Source: JAMQKA01 sp043951865 | Lineage (GTDB): Bacteria; Bacteroidota; Rhodothermia; Balneolales; Balneolaceae | Assembly (NCBI RefSeq): GCF_043951865.1 | Contig: NZ_JBINJF010000017.1 | Span: forward strand, 1-64,000 | DNA: 64,000 bases | Reading direction: 5' to 3' | Part shown: one piece after another, positions 14,264 through 23,792 of the stretch | Position numbering within the stretch: the stretch's first letter is position 1 | Layout: each line of letters starts with the position of its first letter | Program-made: the position numbers and the translations under genes | Notes under the pieces: model-generated | Databases searched by the model: none | What the model was told of the DNA's origin: nothing | The model's input: only the letters and a program-made list of their open reading frames with translations

Positions 14264-16456
14264 ATGGATAGAATCCAGGAAAAGGTGTTGAGAGATAGTA
14301 TTAAATCGTGTCCATCTGCAGTGGCATATTATAAAACTATTGACGGGGATGACGACCTTGCCGATTTTGAAATCTGGACCACCAACGATGCTTATGCCCG
14401 ATTTTTTGATCGAACGCCCGGGGATCTTGCCGGCACCCGGGTATCCGAACTGTTGCCCGATCCTGATAATGCAGCAACCAGCTGGAGACGGGCGTATACC
14501 CGGGTTGCTTCGAGTGGACAAAATGAGAAGTTTGAACTTTACCTCAGTAATCTGGACAAATGGTTCGAGGTACAGGTGTGGCGCATCCAAAAGCGGGTTA
14601 TCGCTACGCTTCTGATCGATATTACTAACAAAAAGGAGGCGGAATTCCAGAGCCAGGAACGCACCAAAGAGCTGAGTGCGATGTACTATCTCTCAAAAAT
14701 ATCGCACCATGATACCTCCCTGGCCGAGATGTTGCAACAGATAGCCGATACGTTGCCCGAAAGCTGGCAGTTCCCGGAAATAGCCTGGTGCAGAATTGTG
14801 CTGGAAGGACATGAATATAAATCCGGGTCAACCACCGATTCGCAGTGGACCCAGAGCAGCAGTATCGAAATTGAGGGGAAGCGCCGGGGAAAGGTTGAGA
14901 TCGGCTATTCGGAAGAACGACCCATTCGGGATGAGGGTCCCTTTCTGAAGGAGGAGCGACAACTACTGGAAGCGGCAGCTGATAGAATTGGACGAATTGT
15001 CCAGCGAAAACAGGCCGAAAAAAAGCTGGAGGAGACAAAGAATATTATCGACAGAAGTACACTGGTCGCCTTTACCTGGAAAAATGAGGAAAACTGGCCG
15101 GTGGAATATGTTTCGGAAAATGTCCGGAAAGTCTTTGGATATTCCGAAAAGGAGTTCACCTCTGGCAGCGTCACATATGAAGACTGTATCCACCCGAAAG
15201 ACCTGGAGCGGGTCTTTTCCGAAGTTCAAGCCAACAGCCAAAGCGATGTATCAGAGTTTGAGCACCGTCCCTACCGGATTGTTACCAAACAGGGAGTCGT
15301 CAAATGGGTCACCGACTGGACGTTTATTGAGAGAGATAACAGGGGCCAGGTTCTGCATTACCGGGGCATTATACAGGACATTACCGACCGCAAGCAGGCG
15401 GAGCAGGAGCTGCGCGAAAGCGAGCAGGTCTATCGCAGCCTGGTATCCAATCTTCCCGGAATTGTATACAACTGTGAAAATGATGAGCACTGGACCATGC
15501 TGTATATGAGCGACCGCGTTGAAGATATTACCGGGTACCCGGCAGAGGAGTTTATCGGCAACAGGGTCAGATCCTATGAGAGTATCATCCATGAGGAGGA
15601 CACCGGGCGTGTGGACCGAGAAGTGCGGGCGGCCGTTACCGCGGGGAAAAAGTGGGAAATTGAGTATCGGATCGTCGACAGGGACGGAGACATTCACTGG
15701 GTATGGGAAAAGGGGCAGCCGATCGAAGACAGGGAGAACGAGAGAGTGTATCTAAACGGTTTTATCGAGGATATTACGGAGCGCAAGCAGATCGAGAAAA
15801 ACCTGAGAACCTCACTGGTAGAGAAGGAAACGCTGCTTTCGGAGATCCACCACCGCGTTAAAAACAACCTGGCGGTAATATCGGGATTGATGCAGCTACA
15901 GGTACTTGACACGAACAACAAAGAATTAGAGCATCAACTCTACAACAGCATCGCCCGTATCAAAACCATTGCGAGTGTGCATGAACTGTTATACCGATCG
16001 GACAGCTTCTCCAGGCTCAATTTTTCCGATACCATAAAAGAGCTTTTGAGCCATATATCGGATACATTCCAGGCCGATCATTCGGTAACCCGTGAGATCC
16101 ACTGCGATCCCGTAACGCTGAATGTAAACCAGGCGATACCGGCTTCACTGATACTTAACGAGGTGCTGACGAATGTCTATAAACACGCCTTCACGGGAGA
16201 TCATCAGGCAAACCTGAAGTTAACGATCGTTGAAGACAACGGGACGATAAATGTTGAAATTGAAGACAACGGAATTGGAATACGGGACGCTCAAAAGGAG
16301 GGACAAAACTCGATGGGCATGAAACTTATTGATACCCTAACCACACAGCTGATCGGGAAAAGCGAATATCAAAACACCGGAAATGGGACCAAATTCATCC
16401 TCTCATTTAAACGAGAAGACCGGAAAACAGGCGTTGGGAACGCCCTCCTGGATTAA
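14264..16456 (+). CDS. PAS-domain sensor histidine kinase (HisKA_2)
   Basis: A 730-residue soluble kinase with no membrane segments. A PAS-like N-terminus (about 15-130) is followed by a GAF-like or linker region (about 140-240) and two further PAS/PAC units (about 265-385 and 390-515, each ending in DITDRKQ or DITERKQ). A HisKA_2 phosphoacceptor segment, SEIHHRVKNNLAVISGL, has its histidine near 529, and a HATPase_c domain follows (about 615-720; NEVLTNVYKHAF, DNGIGI). HisKA_2 kinases often signal to unlinked single-domain regulators. No response regulator is adjacent. The signal is unknown. Confidence 0.9.
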   Translation: MDRIQEKVLRDSIKSCPSAVAYYKTIDGDDDLADFEIWTTNDAYARFFDRTPGDLAGTRVSELLPDPDNAATSWRRAYTRVASSGQNEKFELYLSNLDKWFEVQVWRIQKRVIATLLIDITNKKEAEFQSQERTKELSAMYYLSKISHHDTSLAEMLQQIADTLPESWQFPEIAWCRIVLEGHEYKSGSTTDSQWTQSSSIEIEGKRRGKVEIGYSEERPIRDEGPFLKEERQLLEAAADRIGRIVQRKQAEKKLEETKNIIDRSTLVAFTWKNEENWPVEYVSENVRKVFGYSEKEFTSGSVTYEDCIHPKDLERVFSEVQANSQSDVSEFEHRPYRIVTKQGVVKWVTDWTFIERDNRGQVLHYRGIIQDITDRKQAEQELRESEQVYRSLVSNLPGIVYNCENDEHWTMLYMSDRVEDITGYPAEEFIGNRVRSYESIIHEEDTGRVDREVRAAVTAGKKWEIEYRIVDRDGDIHWVWEKGQPIEDRENERVYLNGFIEDITERKQIEKNLRTSLVEKETLLSEIHHRVKNNLAVISGLMQLQVLDTNNKELEHQLYNSIARIKTIASVHELLYRSDSFSRLNFSDTIKELLSHISDTFQADHSVTREIHCDPVTLNVNQAIPASLILNEVLTNVYKHAFTGDHQANLKLTIVEDNGTINVEIEDNGIGIRDAQKEGQNSMGMKLIDTLTTQLIGKSEYQNTGNGTKFILSFKREDRKTGVGNALLD

Positions 16457-16734
16457 CCCTGCATCTCGGTATGTTAGCGGAAAAAATGTTGGCACCCGGC
16501 TTCCGCGCCCCATTCAAGACCGGAAAGGCGGGTTCACTTTTTGCCTCCTCTCGTCAGACAGAACTTCTACCAGTTGAACATGGTGCTATAACCCGTTTAT
16601 ACAACCTCCCTTGAAATTCTTCATTCTGCATCCATAATTCCCAACCGATGATTCAGGTTCATTTTTGTTCTCACAAACAGGAATACCCCTGCCTGGGAAA
16701 TGCTGCAACCACTTTTTGAGTATCTCCCTGCTTG

Positions 16735-16850
16735 GAGGGCTTTAAAATCCTCGATTCCTCGACCTGAGGGTTGTACTGCCCGCATAAAAGGGCAAATAAG
16801 GTCGGTTGTAAACCATCTCCCAACAAATTAGCAGGTTCTGCAAAGGTCCT
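16735..16850 (-). repeat. family A intergenic repeat, copy A1
   Basis: About 116 bp with ends gagggctttaaaatcc and gcaggttctgcaaaggtcct and an internal ggttgtac/ttgtaaacc arm. It is degenerate and related to copies at 23661, 29950, 41363, 42621 and 46325. Confidence 0.65.
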
Positions 16851-16935
16851 GATTAAGTATTTCTAACTTGGAAGTGATCCCATAGTTTAGAAAATTACAC
16901 GTGAAATTAAGAAGGGCAAAGCATGCTTAATTTAA

Positions 16936-17041
16936 GAGGTCTATGCAAAACCGTTGTTTTGGCCAATATCGGCATTTTCGCGGTTTCGAATCCGCTGAGG
17001 GGTTGGTCTTGACCAAAACTCCTGGTTTTTCAATGCCCTTT
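16936..17041 (+). repeat. family B intergenic repeat, copy B1
   Basis: About 106 bp running from gaggtctatgcaaaaccgtt to ctggtttttcaatgccc, with inner arms ttggtcttgaccaaaac. A similar element is at 58511-58652. Confidence 0.65.
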
Positions 17042-17225
17042 TTAAGAAAATTTTCACCAGTTTTTACTTGAGCATGCTGGCTGGATACATGCTTTAGGTT
17101 CAGGCATTGGGAGCTTTTTTCCGCCAGACGGTATAAAATCAAAAATCAAAAGCAGGAACGTCGGTTTGATGGGTCGACGTTTTTTTATTGTAGGTGCTTG
17201 TCCCGAAGAACAGCGGCATACGCTG

Positions 17226-19031
17226 TCATTTGGCCGCCTGTGGTTCTTCGGCTTCCGTTTCTTCCGGCAAAAGCTGGTCTTTGTACTGAAGTTCATACAG
17301 CTTGCGGTAGATACCGCCACTCTTCTCAAGCAGTTCGGCATGCGTGCCCATCTCCCTGATTTCACCTTTGTGCATTACCAAAATATTGTCGGCGCCCTGG
17401 ATGGTCGAAAGGCGGTGGGCAATCACGATCGAGGTGCGTCCCTTCATCATGCGGTCGCACGCCTTGTTGACAATCGCCTCGGTTTCGGAATCGACGCTGG
17501 AGGTGGCTTCATCCAATACCAATATCCGGGGATCGTACACCATGGCCCGTACAAAACAGATCAGCTGCCGCTGTCCCATCGACAACGAGGTGCCCCGCTC
17601 ATTCAGCTCATAGTCATACGTTCCCGGGAGTCGCTTTATGAACTGGTGGGCCTGGACCTCCCGGGAAGCTTCAATTACCTTCTCCCTGCTGATAGCCGGA
17701 TTGCCCAGCGTAATATTCTCCATGATGCTGCCCGAAAAGAGGGCGTTGTCCTGCAATACCATTCCAAAATTCGATCGGAGATCCTCCAGTTTTAAATCCC
17801 TGATATCCACCCCGTCCAGCAGAATGGCCCCATCGTCAATATCGTAGTAACGCATCAACAGGTTGATAATAGTCGTTTTGCCGGCCCCCGTAGCGCCCAC
17901 GATAGCCACAGTTTGCCCCGGTTCTACCGAAAAGGAAACATTTTTAAGCACCTGTTCCTCTTTGTTGTAGCTGAACGACACATGTTCAAACTCAATTCTC
18001 CCACTGGGATTACGTATAACCCTGGGGTTTTCAGGGTCGGTGATCTCATTTTTGGTATCCAGCACATTAAAAATTCGTTCCGAAGAGGCCAGTGCCGACT
18101 GCAGGGTATTGAATTTTTCCGAGATTCCCTGTATCGGCCGGAAAAACTGGCGCACGTATTGTACAAACGCAAGCAGGATACCGAATGTCACCTCTCCCAG
18201 CAGGGCACGTCCGCCGCCGTACCAGATCACCAGCGCCAGCGCCAAGCTCGAGATAACCTCGATAGCCGGCCAAAAGATGGCATAATAAAAAATGGTGTCG
18301 ATGTGGGCTTCCCGGTGCTCCCTGTTGATGGAATGATAACGCTCGCGTTCCCGCTCCTCTTTATTGAAAAGCTGAACGATATCCATGCCATTGATATGTT
18401 CCTGTACAAAGGAGTTCATTCGGGCCACCTGGTCGCGCACATTCAAAAATGCCACCCGAACCTTGGCTTTAAACCAGAAGGTAACGTAGAACAGGATCGG
18501 CAGCACTGAGATAGAAACCAGGGTCAGTTCCCAACTCATGCTGAACATGAAATAGAGGATAAAGAAGATCCGAAACAGGTCGCCCACCATGTTCACCACT
18601 CCGTCGCTGAGCAGCTCACTCAGGGCCTCAATATCACTGGTGGTGCGCGTTATGAGCCGGCCGATCGGGTTCTTGTCAAAAAACTGAACATGAAGGGACT
18701 GTATCTTTTTAAATACCGCATTGCGCAGGCTGAACAGCGTACCCTGTCCAAACCAGCGGGTCAGGTAGGTGTTGGCAACCAGCACAATAAACTCTCCGAC
18801 AAGGGCCAGGGCCAGCAGAAAAATAATCCACAGCAATCCCTCAAAATCGTTTGTACGTATATACTCATCTACGGCAATCTGGGTCAATTTGGGACGCACC
18901 GTCCCCAGAAAAGACGCTGTCAGCGTCAGACCGATGCCCAGGAGGACATACCATTTATACGGTTCTATAAAAGAGTAAAGCCGCCGAAGAAGATCCCTGT
19001 CGACGGCTTTACTACTGTTCGATTTGTTCAC
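17226..19031 (-). CDS. ABC exporter half, catalytic-site Walker B subunit
   Basis: 601 residues: six membrane helices (about 20-310), then an ATPase domain (about 340-585) with Walker A GATGAGKT and Walker B ILVLDEATSSVD. The Walker B is canonical, but the signature motif reads LSMGQ instead of LSGGQ. The gene at 20383-22185 has the reciprocal defect, and the two genes share strand and orientation with only rnz between them. This fits a heterodimeric type IV exporter with one degenerate ATP site. The exported substrate (lipid, peptide or drug) cannot be told. The C-terminus is rich in acidic residues (EETEAEEPQ). Confidence 0.9.
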   Translation of the reverse strand: MNKSNSSKAVDRDLLRRLYSFIEPYKWYVLLGIGLTLTASFLGTVRPKLTQIAVDEYIRTNDFEGLLWIIFLLALALVGEFIVLVANTYLTRWFGQGTLFSLRNAVFKKIQSLHVQFFDKNPIGRLITRTTSDIEALSELLSDGVVNMVGDLFRIFFILYFMFSMSWELTLVSISVLPILFYVTFWFKAKVRVAFLNVRDQVARMNSFVQEHINGMDIVQLFNKEERERERYHSINREHREAHIDTIFYYAIFWPAIEVISSLALALVIWYGGGRALLGEVTFGILLAFVQYVRQFFRPIQGISEKFNTLQSALASSERIFNVLDTKNEITDPENPRVIRNPSGRIEFEHVSFSYNKEEQVLKNVSFSVEPGQTVAIVGATGAGKTTIINLLMRYYDIDDGAILLDGVDIRDLKLEDLRSNFGMVLQDNALFSGSIMENITLGNPAISREKVIEASREVQAHQFIKRLPGTYDYELNERGTSLSMGQRQLICFVRAMVYDPRILVLDEATSSVDSETEAIVNKACDRMMKGRTSIVIAHRLSTIQGADNILVMHKGEIREMGTHAELLEKSGGIYRKLYELQYKDQLLPEETEAEEPQAAK

Positions 19032-19046
19032 GTACCTTGCTAAATT

Positions 19047-20306
19047 TTAAAAACGATCGAAATCGTCAAATGGAGTGCGCGGCGTTATATGTTTGGGCTT
19101 TCGCTGGTTGTCATTACCGCCGTTGTTATTGCTGTTCTTTTTATTGTAGTTGCGTGAATTACTGTCGCTGCTCCTGCTTTTACGCTTGCTCCGGCCGGAG
19201 TTGCTGCTCGACTTGGAGCGGGAACGGCTACTGCTTTTAGAACTCTTACGCTTGCGGAAACGTTTCTTTTTCTTCCGCTTGTCGTTGCCCCGGTTCTTAT
19301 TCTTGGATCGCCCTTTATTCTTGTTTCCACCGCTGTTGTTGATCTCCTTGAGATAAACCTTGGGCTTGATAATGCCTTTTTCATGAGCGGGATCAGTGAA
19401 AATGGGACGAAGCTCGGTGGCAACCCAGGTGGGGAAGAAATCGTCGCGCGCTTCCCTCAGCAATACATACTGGTTGGTATACCGGGCTGAGAAGTGGGTC
19501 AGTACCAGCAACTTCGTCTTCGCCTCATTCGCCACCCGGGCCGCATCCTTGGCCGTGGAATGGCCGGTTTCCTCGGCCTTGTCAGCGAGGCTGTCGCTGA
19601 AAGTCGCCTCGTGCATCAGTACGTTGGTGTTCATCCCCAGCTTAACCGAGTTCGGGTGATACCGGGTGTCGGTAATGTAGGCAAAGCTGTCTCCCGGGCG
19701 CGGGTGCCCCACAATATCATAAGATTTGACGACTGTCCCGTCGTCGAGTTCAACGTCATTCCCCGCTTTCAGCTCCTTGTATTGCCAGTCTTCCGAGATT
19801 CCCATCTCCTGAGCTTTTTCGGCATCTACCTTGCCGGGCTTGTCCTTCTCCTGGAATCGATAGCCGATGCAAAATTTGGAGTGGTTCAGCGGTCGGGCTT
19901 CAATGTAGTATTCATCCTCATCGAGGACCCGTTCGTGTTCAAAGCCCTCTTCTTCGATCTCTACATAATCGATGGGGTAATTCAGCTCAATACCGGCAAA
20001 GTCGACGTTGAACTCCACATACTCCTTGATCCCTTTGGGAGCTACAATCGTCAGCTTTTGGTCTCTGCGTTGTAACTGAAGCGTGGAAAGCAGCCCGATA
20101 AGTCCTGAATAATGGTCGGTATCAAAATGAGAAAGACAGATGCATTCGATTTTTGAACGTTTCATTCCACCCTGCAGCATACGCATTTGGGTGTTTTCTC
20201 CGCAATCGAATAGAAATATACTTCCCTCTCTCCATACTGCTACCGATGCTAAATGTCTTGTGGCGGTTGGTGTTGCAGATGCAACTCCGAGTGGTACGAT
20301 AATCAT
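19047..20306 (-). CDS. rnz: RNase Z-like MBL nuclease with basic low-complexity tail
   Basis: 419 residues. Residues 1-320 match tRNA 3' processing endonuclease RNase Z: FDCGENTQMRM, HSKFCIGYRF, YITDTRYHP, NVLMHEATF, GHSTAKDAA and LTHFSARY. Two features are odd. The first metal motif is SHFDTDH, so the usual HxHxDH has Asp in place of the second histidine. Residues about 321-419 form a lysine/arginine/serine/asparagine-rich tail (KKKKRFRKRK, SRSRSKSS) ending in TPFDDFDRF. The tail could bind RNA. The gene sits between the two halves of an ABC exporter, separated by only 15 and 76 nt. Confidence 0.85.
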   Translation of the reverse strand: MIIVPLGVASATPTATRHLASVAVWREGSIFLFDCGENTQMRMLQGGMKRSKIECICLSHFDTDHYSGLIGLLSTLQLQRRDQKLTIVAPKGIKEYVEFNVDFAGIELNYPIDYVEIEEEGFEHERVLDEDEYYIEARPLNHSKFCIGYRFQEKDKPGKVDAEKAQEMGISEDWQYKELKAGNDVELDDGTVVKSYDIVGHPRPGDSFAYITDTRYHPNSVKLGMNTNVLMHEATFSDSLADKAEETGHSTAKDAARVANEAKTKLLVLTHFSARYTNQYVLLREARDDFFPTWVATELRPIFTDPAHEKGIIKPKVYLKEINNSGGNKNKGRSKNKNRGNDKRKKKKRFRKRKSSKSSSRSRSKSSSNSGRSKRKSRSSDSNSRNYNKKNSNNNGGNDNQRKPKHITPRTPFDDFDRF

Positions 20307-20382
20307 TATTGTTACTCCCGTTTTTTACGTTGGGGGATTGCGTTCAAGCAATGAGACCCCGATTACTTGTTTCTGGTTTTAT

Positions 20383-22185
20383 TTAAATCTCAGCCAATTC
20401 TTCTTCTAGCAGTTGTTTTTTGTACATAGCTGAGTATCTACCTTTTTTTTGCAGAAGTTCATCGTGTGTTCCGTGTTCTTTGATTGTTCCTTCTTCCATG
20501 TAGTAAATGATGTCAGCATCCTTGATGGTAGAAATCCGATGACTGATCATAATTGTTGTACGTCCTTTTAATTCTTCTCGCAGGTGCTGGAGAATTGCCT
20601 CTTCGGTTTTGGTATCTACCGCACTTAACGAATCGTCAAGTATAATAATTTTAGGGTCCCGGATTAAGGCCCTGGCAATGGCCGTCCGCTGCTTTTGCCC
20701 GCCGGAAAGGGTAATCCCCCGCTCGCCGAGCATGGTCTCAAATTTTTTGTCAAAATCCATAATATTTTCACGGACCTGGGCCTTTTCCGCAGCTGCGTGT
20801 ATCTGTTCTTCACTGGCCTCTTCCGTGCCGAAAGCAATATTTTCGCCAATAGAATCGGAAAATAAGAAAGTATCTTGGGGGACGAAACCTATTTCCGCTC
20901 TTAATTTTTTAACCGGTATGGTCTTAATATCGATGTCATCGATCAATATGGTTCCCTTTGTCGGATCAAATAGCCGGGGAATAAGCTGCACCAACGTGGA
21001 TTTTCCGCTTCCTGTTCTCCCCACGATGGCAACATTTTGGCCGGCGTTGACCTTCAGATTTATATTTTTCACGGCATATACCTCGGCCCCGGGATATTTA
21101 AATGATACATCGACAAATTCGATCGACCCTTCAATCTCTTTAACTGACTGATCAGTGCGATTATTATCGCTTATTTCCACCTTCTCGGTTAATACCTGGT
21201 CTACCCGGTTCCAGGAGGCCATGGAGCGCTGGAACCGGTTAACGGTGTATCCCAGCGACGCTACCGGCCATGTCAGGTAGGCCACATATACAACAAACTC
21301 GACGATATTCCCGATCGTCAGCGTACCCTCGATCACGTACTGGCCCGCCTTCCAGATAACCAGGATAATAGAAATACCTATCAAAAAGTTGAGCCCGGGG
21401 TGAAACAGCGATTCAACCAGGTCAAGCCGCAGTTTCTTCTTTCGGTACGATTCGCTTTCATCCTCAAACCGATTTTGTTCGTAGTCCTCGCGGTTATACG
21501 CCTTAATAAGCCTGATGCTTGAAAAAGCCTCCTGCGCCCGGCCCGCCACGTTGGAGTACTGCTCCTGGATAATCCTGGAATGGGTGTTGATATAGCCGCT
21601 GATCCAGTAGGCAAAACCGGAGAGAAGCGGAAGCGGCAGCAGCGCCCAGAACGTCAACTCCGGGCTTACAATAATCATCATGGCGATAACAAATCCCGCC
21701 CGGGAAAGCGTGTTGACGGTATACATGAATGCGGGACCAAAGTATTCTCTCACCTTGGAGATATCCTCGGTTGCGCGCACATAAATTTCTCCTTTGTTAA
21801 ATTCGCTGAAAAAACGTTGAGGCAGCTCCAGCAGCTTGTCAAAAACATCATTCCGGAGGTCGAACTCAATTTTCCGTGAGGTGACGATCAGCGTCTGTCG
21901 AGTCGCAAAAAGAAGCAGGCCCGATGCGACCACCGCACCCACCAGCATCAGCGCATTCTCTGCCAATATAGCCCCCGCCTGGCTGCTAAAAAGCACTTCT
22001 GCGAGCCCGTCAAAAGAGCCGCCTCCCTTGCTCTCCAGTGCTGCTACTTCATCGATGGTCCGCCGAATAAATATCGGGATCCAGACCAAAAAGAAATTGG
22101 AGGCAACCAGGAAAACAGACCCGAGAATGATGGTCCCCAGGTACTTTTTGAAATATGTATTCAGCTTTTTGAGCGATCCTGTCAA
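20383..22185 (-). CDS. ABC exporter half with degenerate Walker B
   Basis: 600 residues with an exporter membrane domain (about 15-320) and an ATPase domain (about 345-590). Walker A is GRTGSGKS and the signature is the standard LSGGQKQR. The Walker B reads IIILDDSLSAVD, with Asp where the catalytic Glu should be. This is the usual state of the non-catalytic half in heterodimeric exporters such as TM287/288 and BmrCD. Its partner is very probably the gene at 17226-19031, whose signature motif is altered. It is likely the first gene of a three-gene transcript with rnz in the middle. Confidence 0.9.
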   Translation of the reverse strand: MTGSLKKLNTYFKKYLGTIILGSVFLVASNFFLVWIPIFIRRTIDEVAALESKGGGSFDGLAEVLFSSQAGAILAENALMLVGAVVASGLLLFATRQTLIVTSRKIEFDLRNDVFDKLLELPQRFFSEFNKGEIYVRATEDISKVREYFGPAFMYTVNTLSRAGFVIAMMIIVSPELTFWALLPLPLLSGFAYWISGYINTHSRIIQEQYSNVAGRAQEAFSSIRLIKAYNREDYEQNRFEDESESYRKKKLRLDLVESLFHPGLNFLIGISIILVIWKAGQYVIEGTLTIGNIVEFVVYVAYLTWPVASLGYTVNRFQRSMASWNRVDQVLTEKVEISDNNRTDQSVKEIEGSIEFVDVSFKYPGAEVYAVKNINLKVNAGQNVAIVGRTGSGKSTLVQLIPRLFDPTKGTILIDDIDIKTIPVKKLRAEIGFVPQDTFLFSDSIGENIAFGTEEASEEQIHAAAEKAQVRENIMDFDKKFETMLGERGITLSGGQKQRTAIARALIRDPKIIILDDSLSAVDTKTEEAILQHLREELKGRTTIMISHRISTIKDADIIYYMEEGTIKEHGTHDELLQKKGRYSAMYKKQLLEEELAEI

Positions 22186-22370
22186 GGAGAAATTGTTTTA
22201 AAGATCAATAGATTGTTGGCAGACAAGTATTTTACAGCCTGAGAACCTTTTATGTTACAGCCGTAACGAAATGCCTCCGTGCTTTTTATTATTTCAGGAG
22301 GTACAACCGAGCAAATTTATATGATATAACAGTGGGTTAGGATGAATGATTCAGATTTAGGTAACAATAT

Positions 22371-23411
22371 TTAGACCCTGGCCAGCTCATATTTTTCGTT
22401 CCAGTATTCCGCCAGGCGGAGTCCTGATAAATAGGAGCTTTCTGCCGAGTTCCCTCCCAGGTAATCCCCTATAAGGGCCAGCGGGGCTTCTTCCATCTCC
22501 AGTTCCATAAAACGCTCGTCAATCGGGTTCCTGCAGCTTGCATACTGCCAGTAGTGGTAATGCTCGGCCGTGGGCTGGGCGATCCAGTCCTGACCGGTGA
22601 TGCGCGCAACCTGCTGCAGCAACCCGGAAGCTGCCTTTTGTGGGTCTTCTTCCTTGTTGTTCCGGGCAAACGCGGCGGAAGAGTGAATGACCAGAGAGGT
22701 ATCGGCATTGTCCCGTTTTGACGATTCATTAATTACCCACTTCAGGTGCTCTCCAGCGCATTCAACAGCATCCCAGTCGGGCACCTCCTGGTTCCTGTAG
22801 CTGGCCATCACGGTGAATGAAGGGTCATAGTTAAATTCATCGACATGCCGAATAATACGGCGGGCCGGCGTCTCATCCTGTGCGGTCATCAGGATGCCGT
22901 AGGCCACCGTGGCGGGGGTGGCGATGATTACCGCATCACACTCAAAAACGCTGACATCCGTTAAATTGATCATCCACGCCCGTTTTTTGGTGCGGTCGGC
23001 CCCGATGTAGGTCAATCCCCCCGCTTGTACGGACGACTTAATATCGACCCAGCGACTCAACTTTTGTGCAACCCTGGAAAAGCCCCTGGTTGACGCATAA
23101 TGCAGTTCTGGAGAGCGGTTGGGATTCAGATCGTGAAGCTGAGAACCGTCAAAATACTCAAACCGGGACGACCATTCATCCACCAGGTTTTCCTCTTTCA
23201 GGTAGTTGACAAATGAGACAAAATCCGGGTTGTTGGCGTGAAAGTGTGAAATCCCGTAATCAAATATATTTCCTTCTCCATCATCGAGCGTGGCCATCCG
23301 TCCGCCGAGCGTTCTTGTTTTTTCAATAACGGTTACTTCATGTCCTGCCTGACCCAGTTTTTTACCCGCTACAAGACCTGCCAGGCTCGATCCGATAATT
23401 CCTATCTTCAT
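22371..23411 (-). CDS. FAD-dependent amine oxidase/renalase-like protein
   Basis: 346 residues beginning with the dinucleotide-binding sequence MKIGIIGSSLAGLVAGKKL and the adjacent TLGGRMAT, typical of renalase and flavin amine oxidases. A second conserved region at the C-terminus (LALIGDYLGGNSAESSYLSGLRLAEYW) completes the FAD site. The enzyme is probably cytosolic; the substrate is not known. It ends 186 nt from the start of the ABC exporter gene and is probably transcribed alone. Confidence 0.85.
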   Translation of the reverse strand: MKIGIIGSSLAGLVAGKKLGQAGHEVTVIEKTRTLGGRMATLDDGEGNIFDYGISHFHANNPDFVSFVNYLKEENLVDEWSSRFEYFDGSQLHDLNPNRSPELHYASTRGFSRVAQKLSRWVDIKSSVQAGGLTYIGADRTKKRAWMINLTDVSVFECDAVIIATPATVAYGILMTAQDETPARRIIRHVDEFNYDPSFTVMASYRNQEVPDWDAVECAGEHLKWVINESSKRDNADTSLVIHSSAAFARNNKEEDPQKAASGLLQQVARITGQDWIAQPTAEHYHYWQYASCRNPIDERFMELEMEEAPLALIGDYLGGNSAESSYLSGLRLAEYWNEKYELARV

Positions 23412-23612
23412 TCTGTAAAATTAAATTTTGATTAGTTCTCAACTATAAAATAGCAAATCATATTGTATAAATCCGAAATTCGAATCACCTAAATCCGGAA
23501 CTACCTCCAAGCATATCGTATGGACAAATGGACAGGTGATATCTGCCCGCAAGCTCACCGGTTACGAGCCCACCTTGTTGCTATCAAACGGGAAAAATTT
23601 ATTTCCAGTGAG

Positions 23613-23650
23613 GACTCTGCAAACAACGGTTTTGCGAACGGACTTTTCCG
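23613..23650 (-). repeat. fragment of a family B repeat end
   Basis: Reads gcaaaaccgttgttt on the minus strand, matching the start of family B copies. It lies 10 nt from a family A copy. Confidence 0.4.
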
Positions 23651-23660
23651 GTGATTTAAA

Positions 23661-23769
23661 GAGGACTTTTCAAAACCATCAATTCTTCGTTCTGAGGGAG
23701 TTATACTCCCATTAAAAGGTCAGTAGTACAACTACCTCCTAACAAAATAGCAGGTTTTGCAAAGGTCCC
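23661..23769 (-). repeat. family A intergenic repeat, copy A2
   Basis: Runs from gaggacttttcaaaacc to gcaggttttgcaaaggtcc, with an internal ggagttatactccc arm. It ends 23 nt before the AtuA-family stop codon. Confidence 0.7.
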
Positions 23770-23792
23770 TTAAATCTTTCGGTACGGGGTGT

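Noticed and set aside
16927..17142. Minus-strand frame covering repeat B1
   Set aside because: Half of it is the intergenic repeat, which also occurs elsewhere without this frame.
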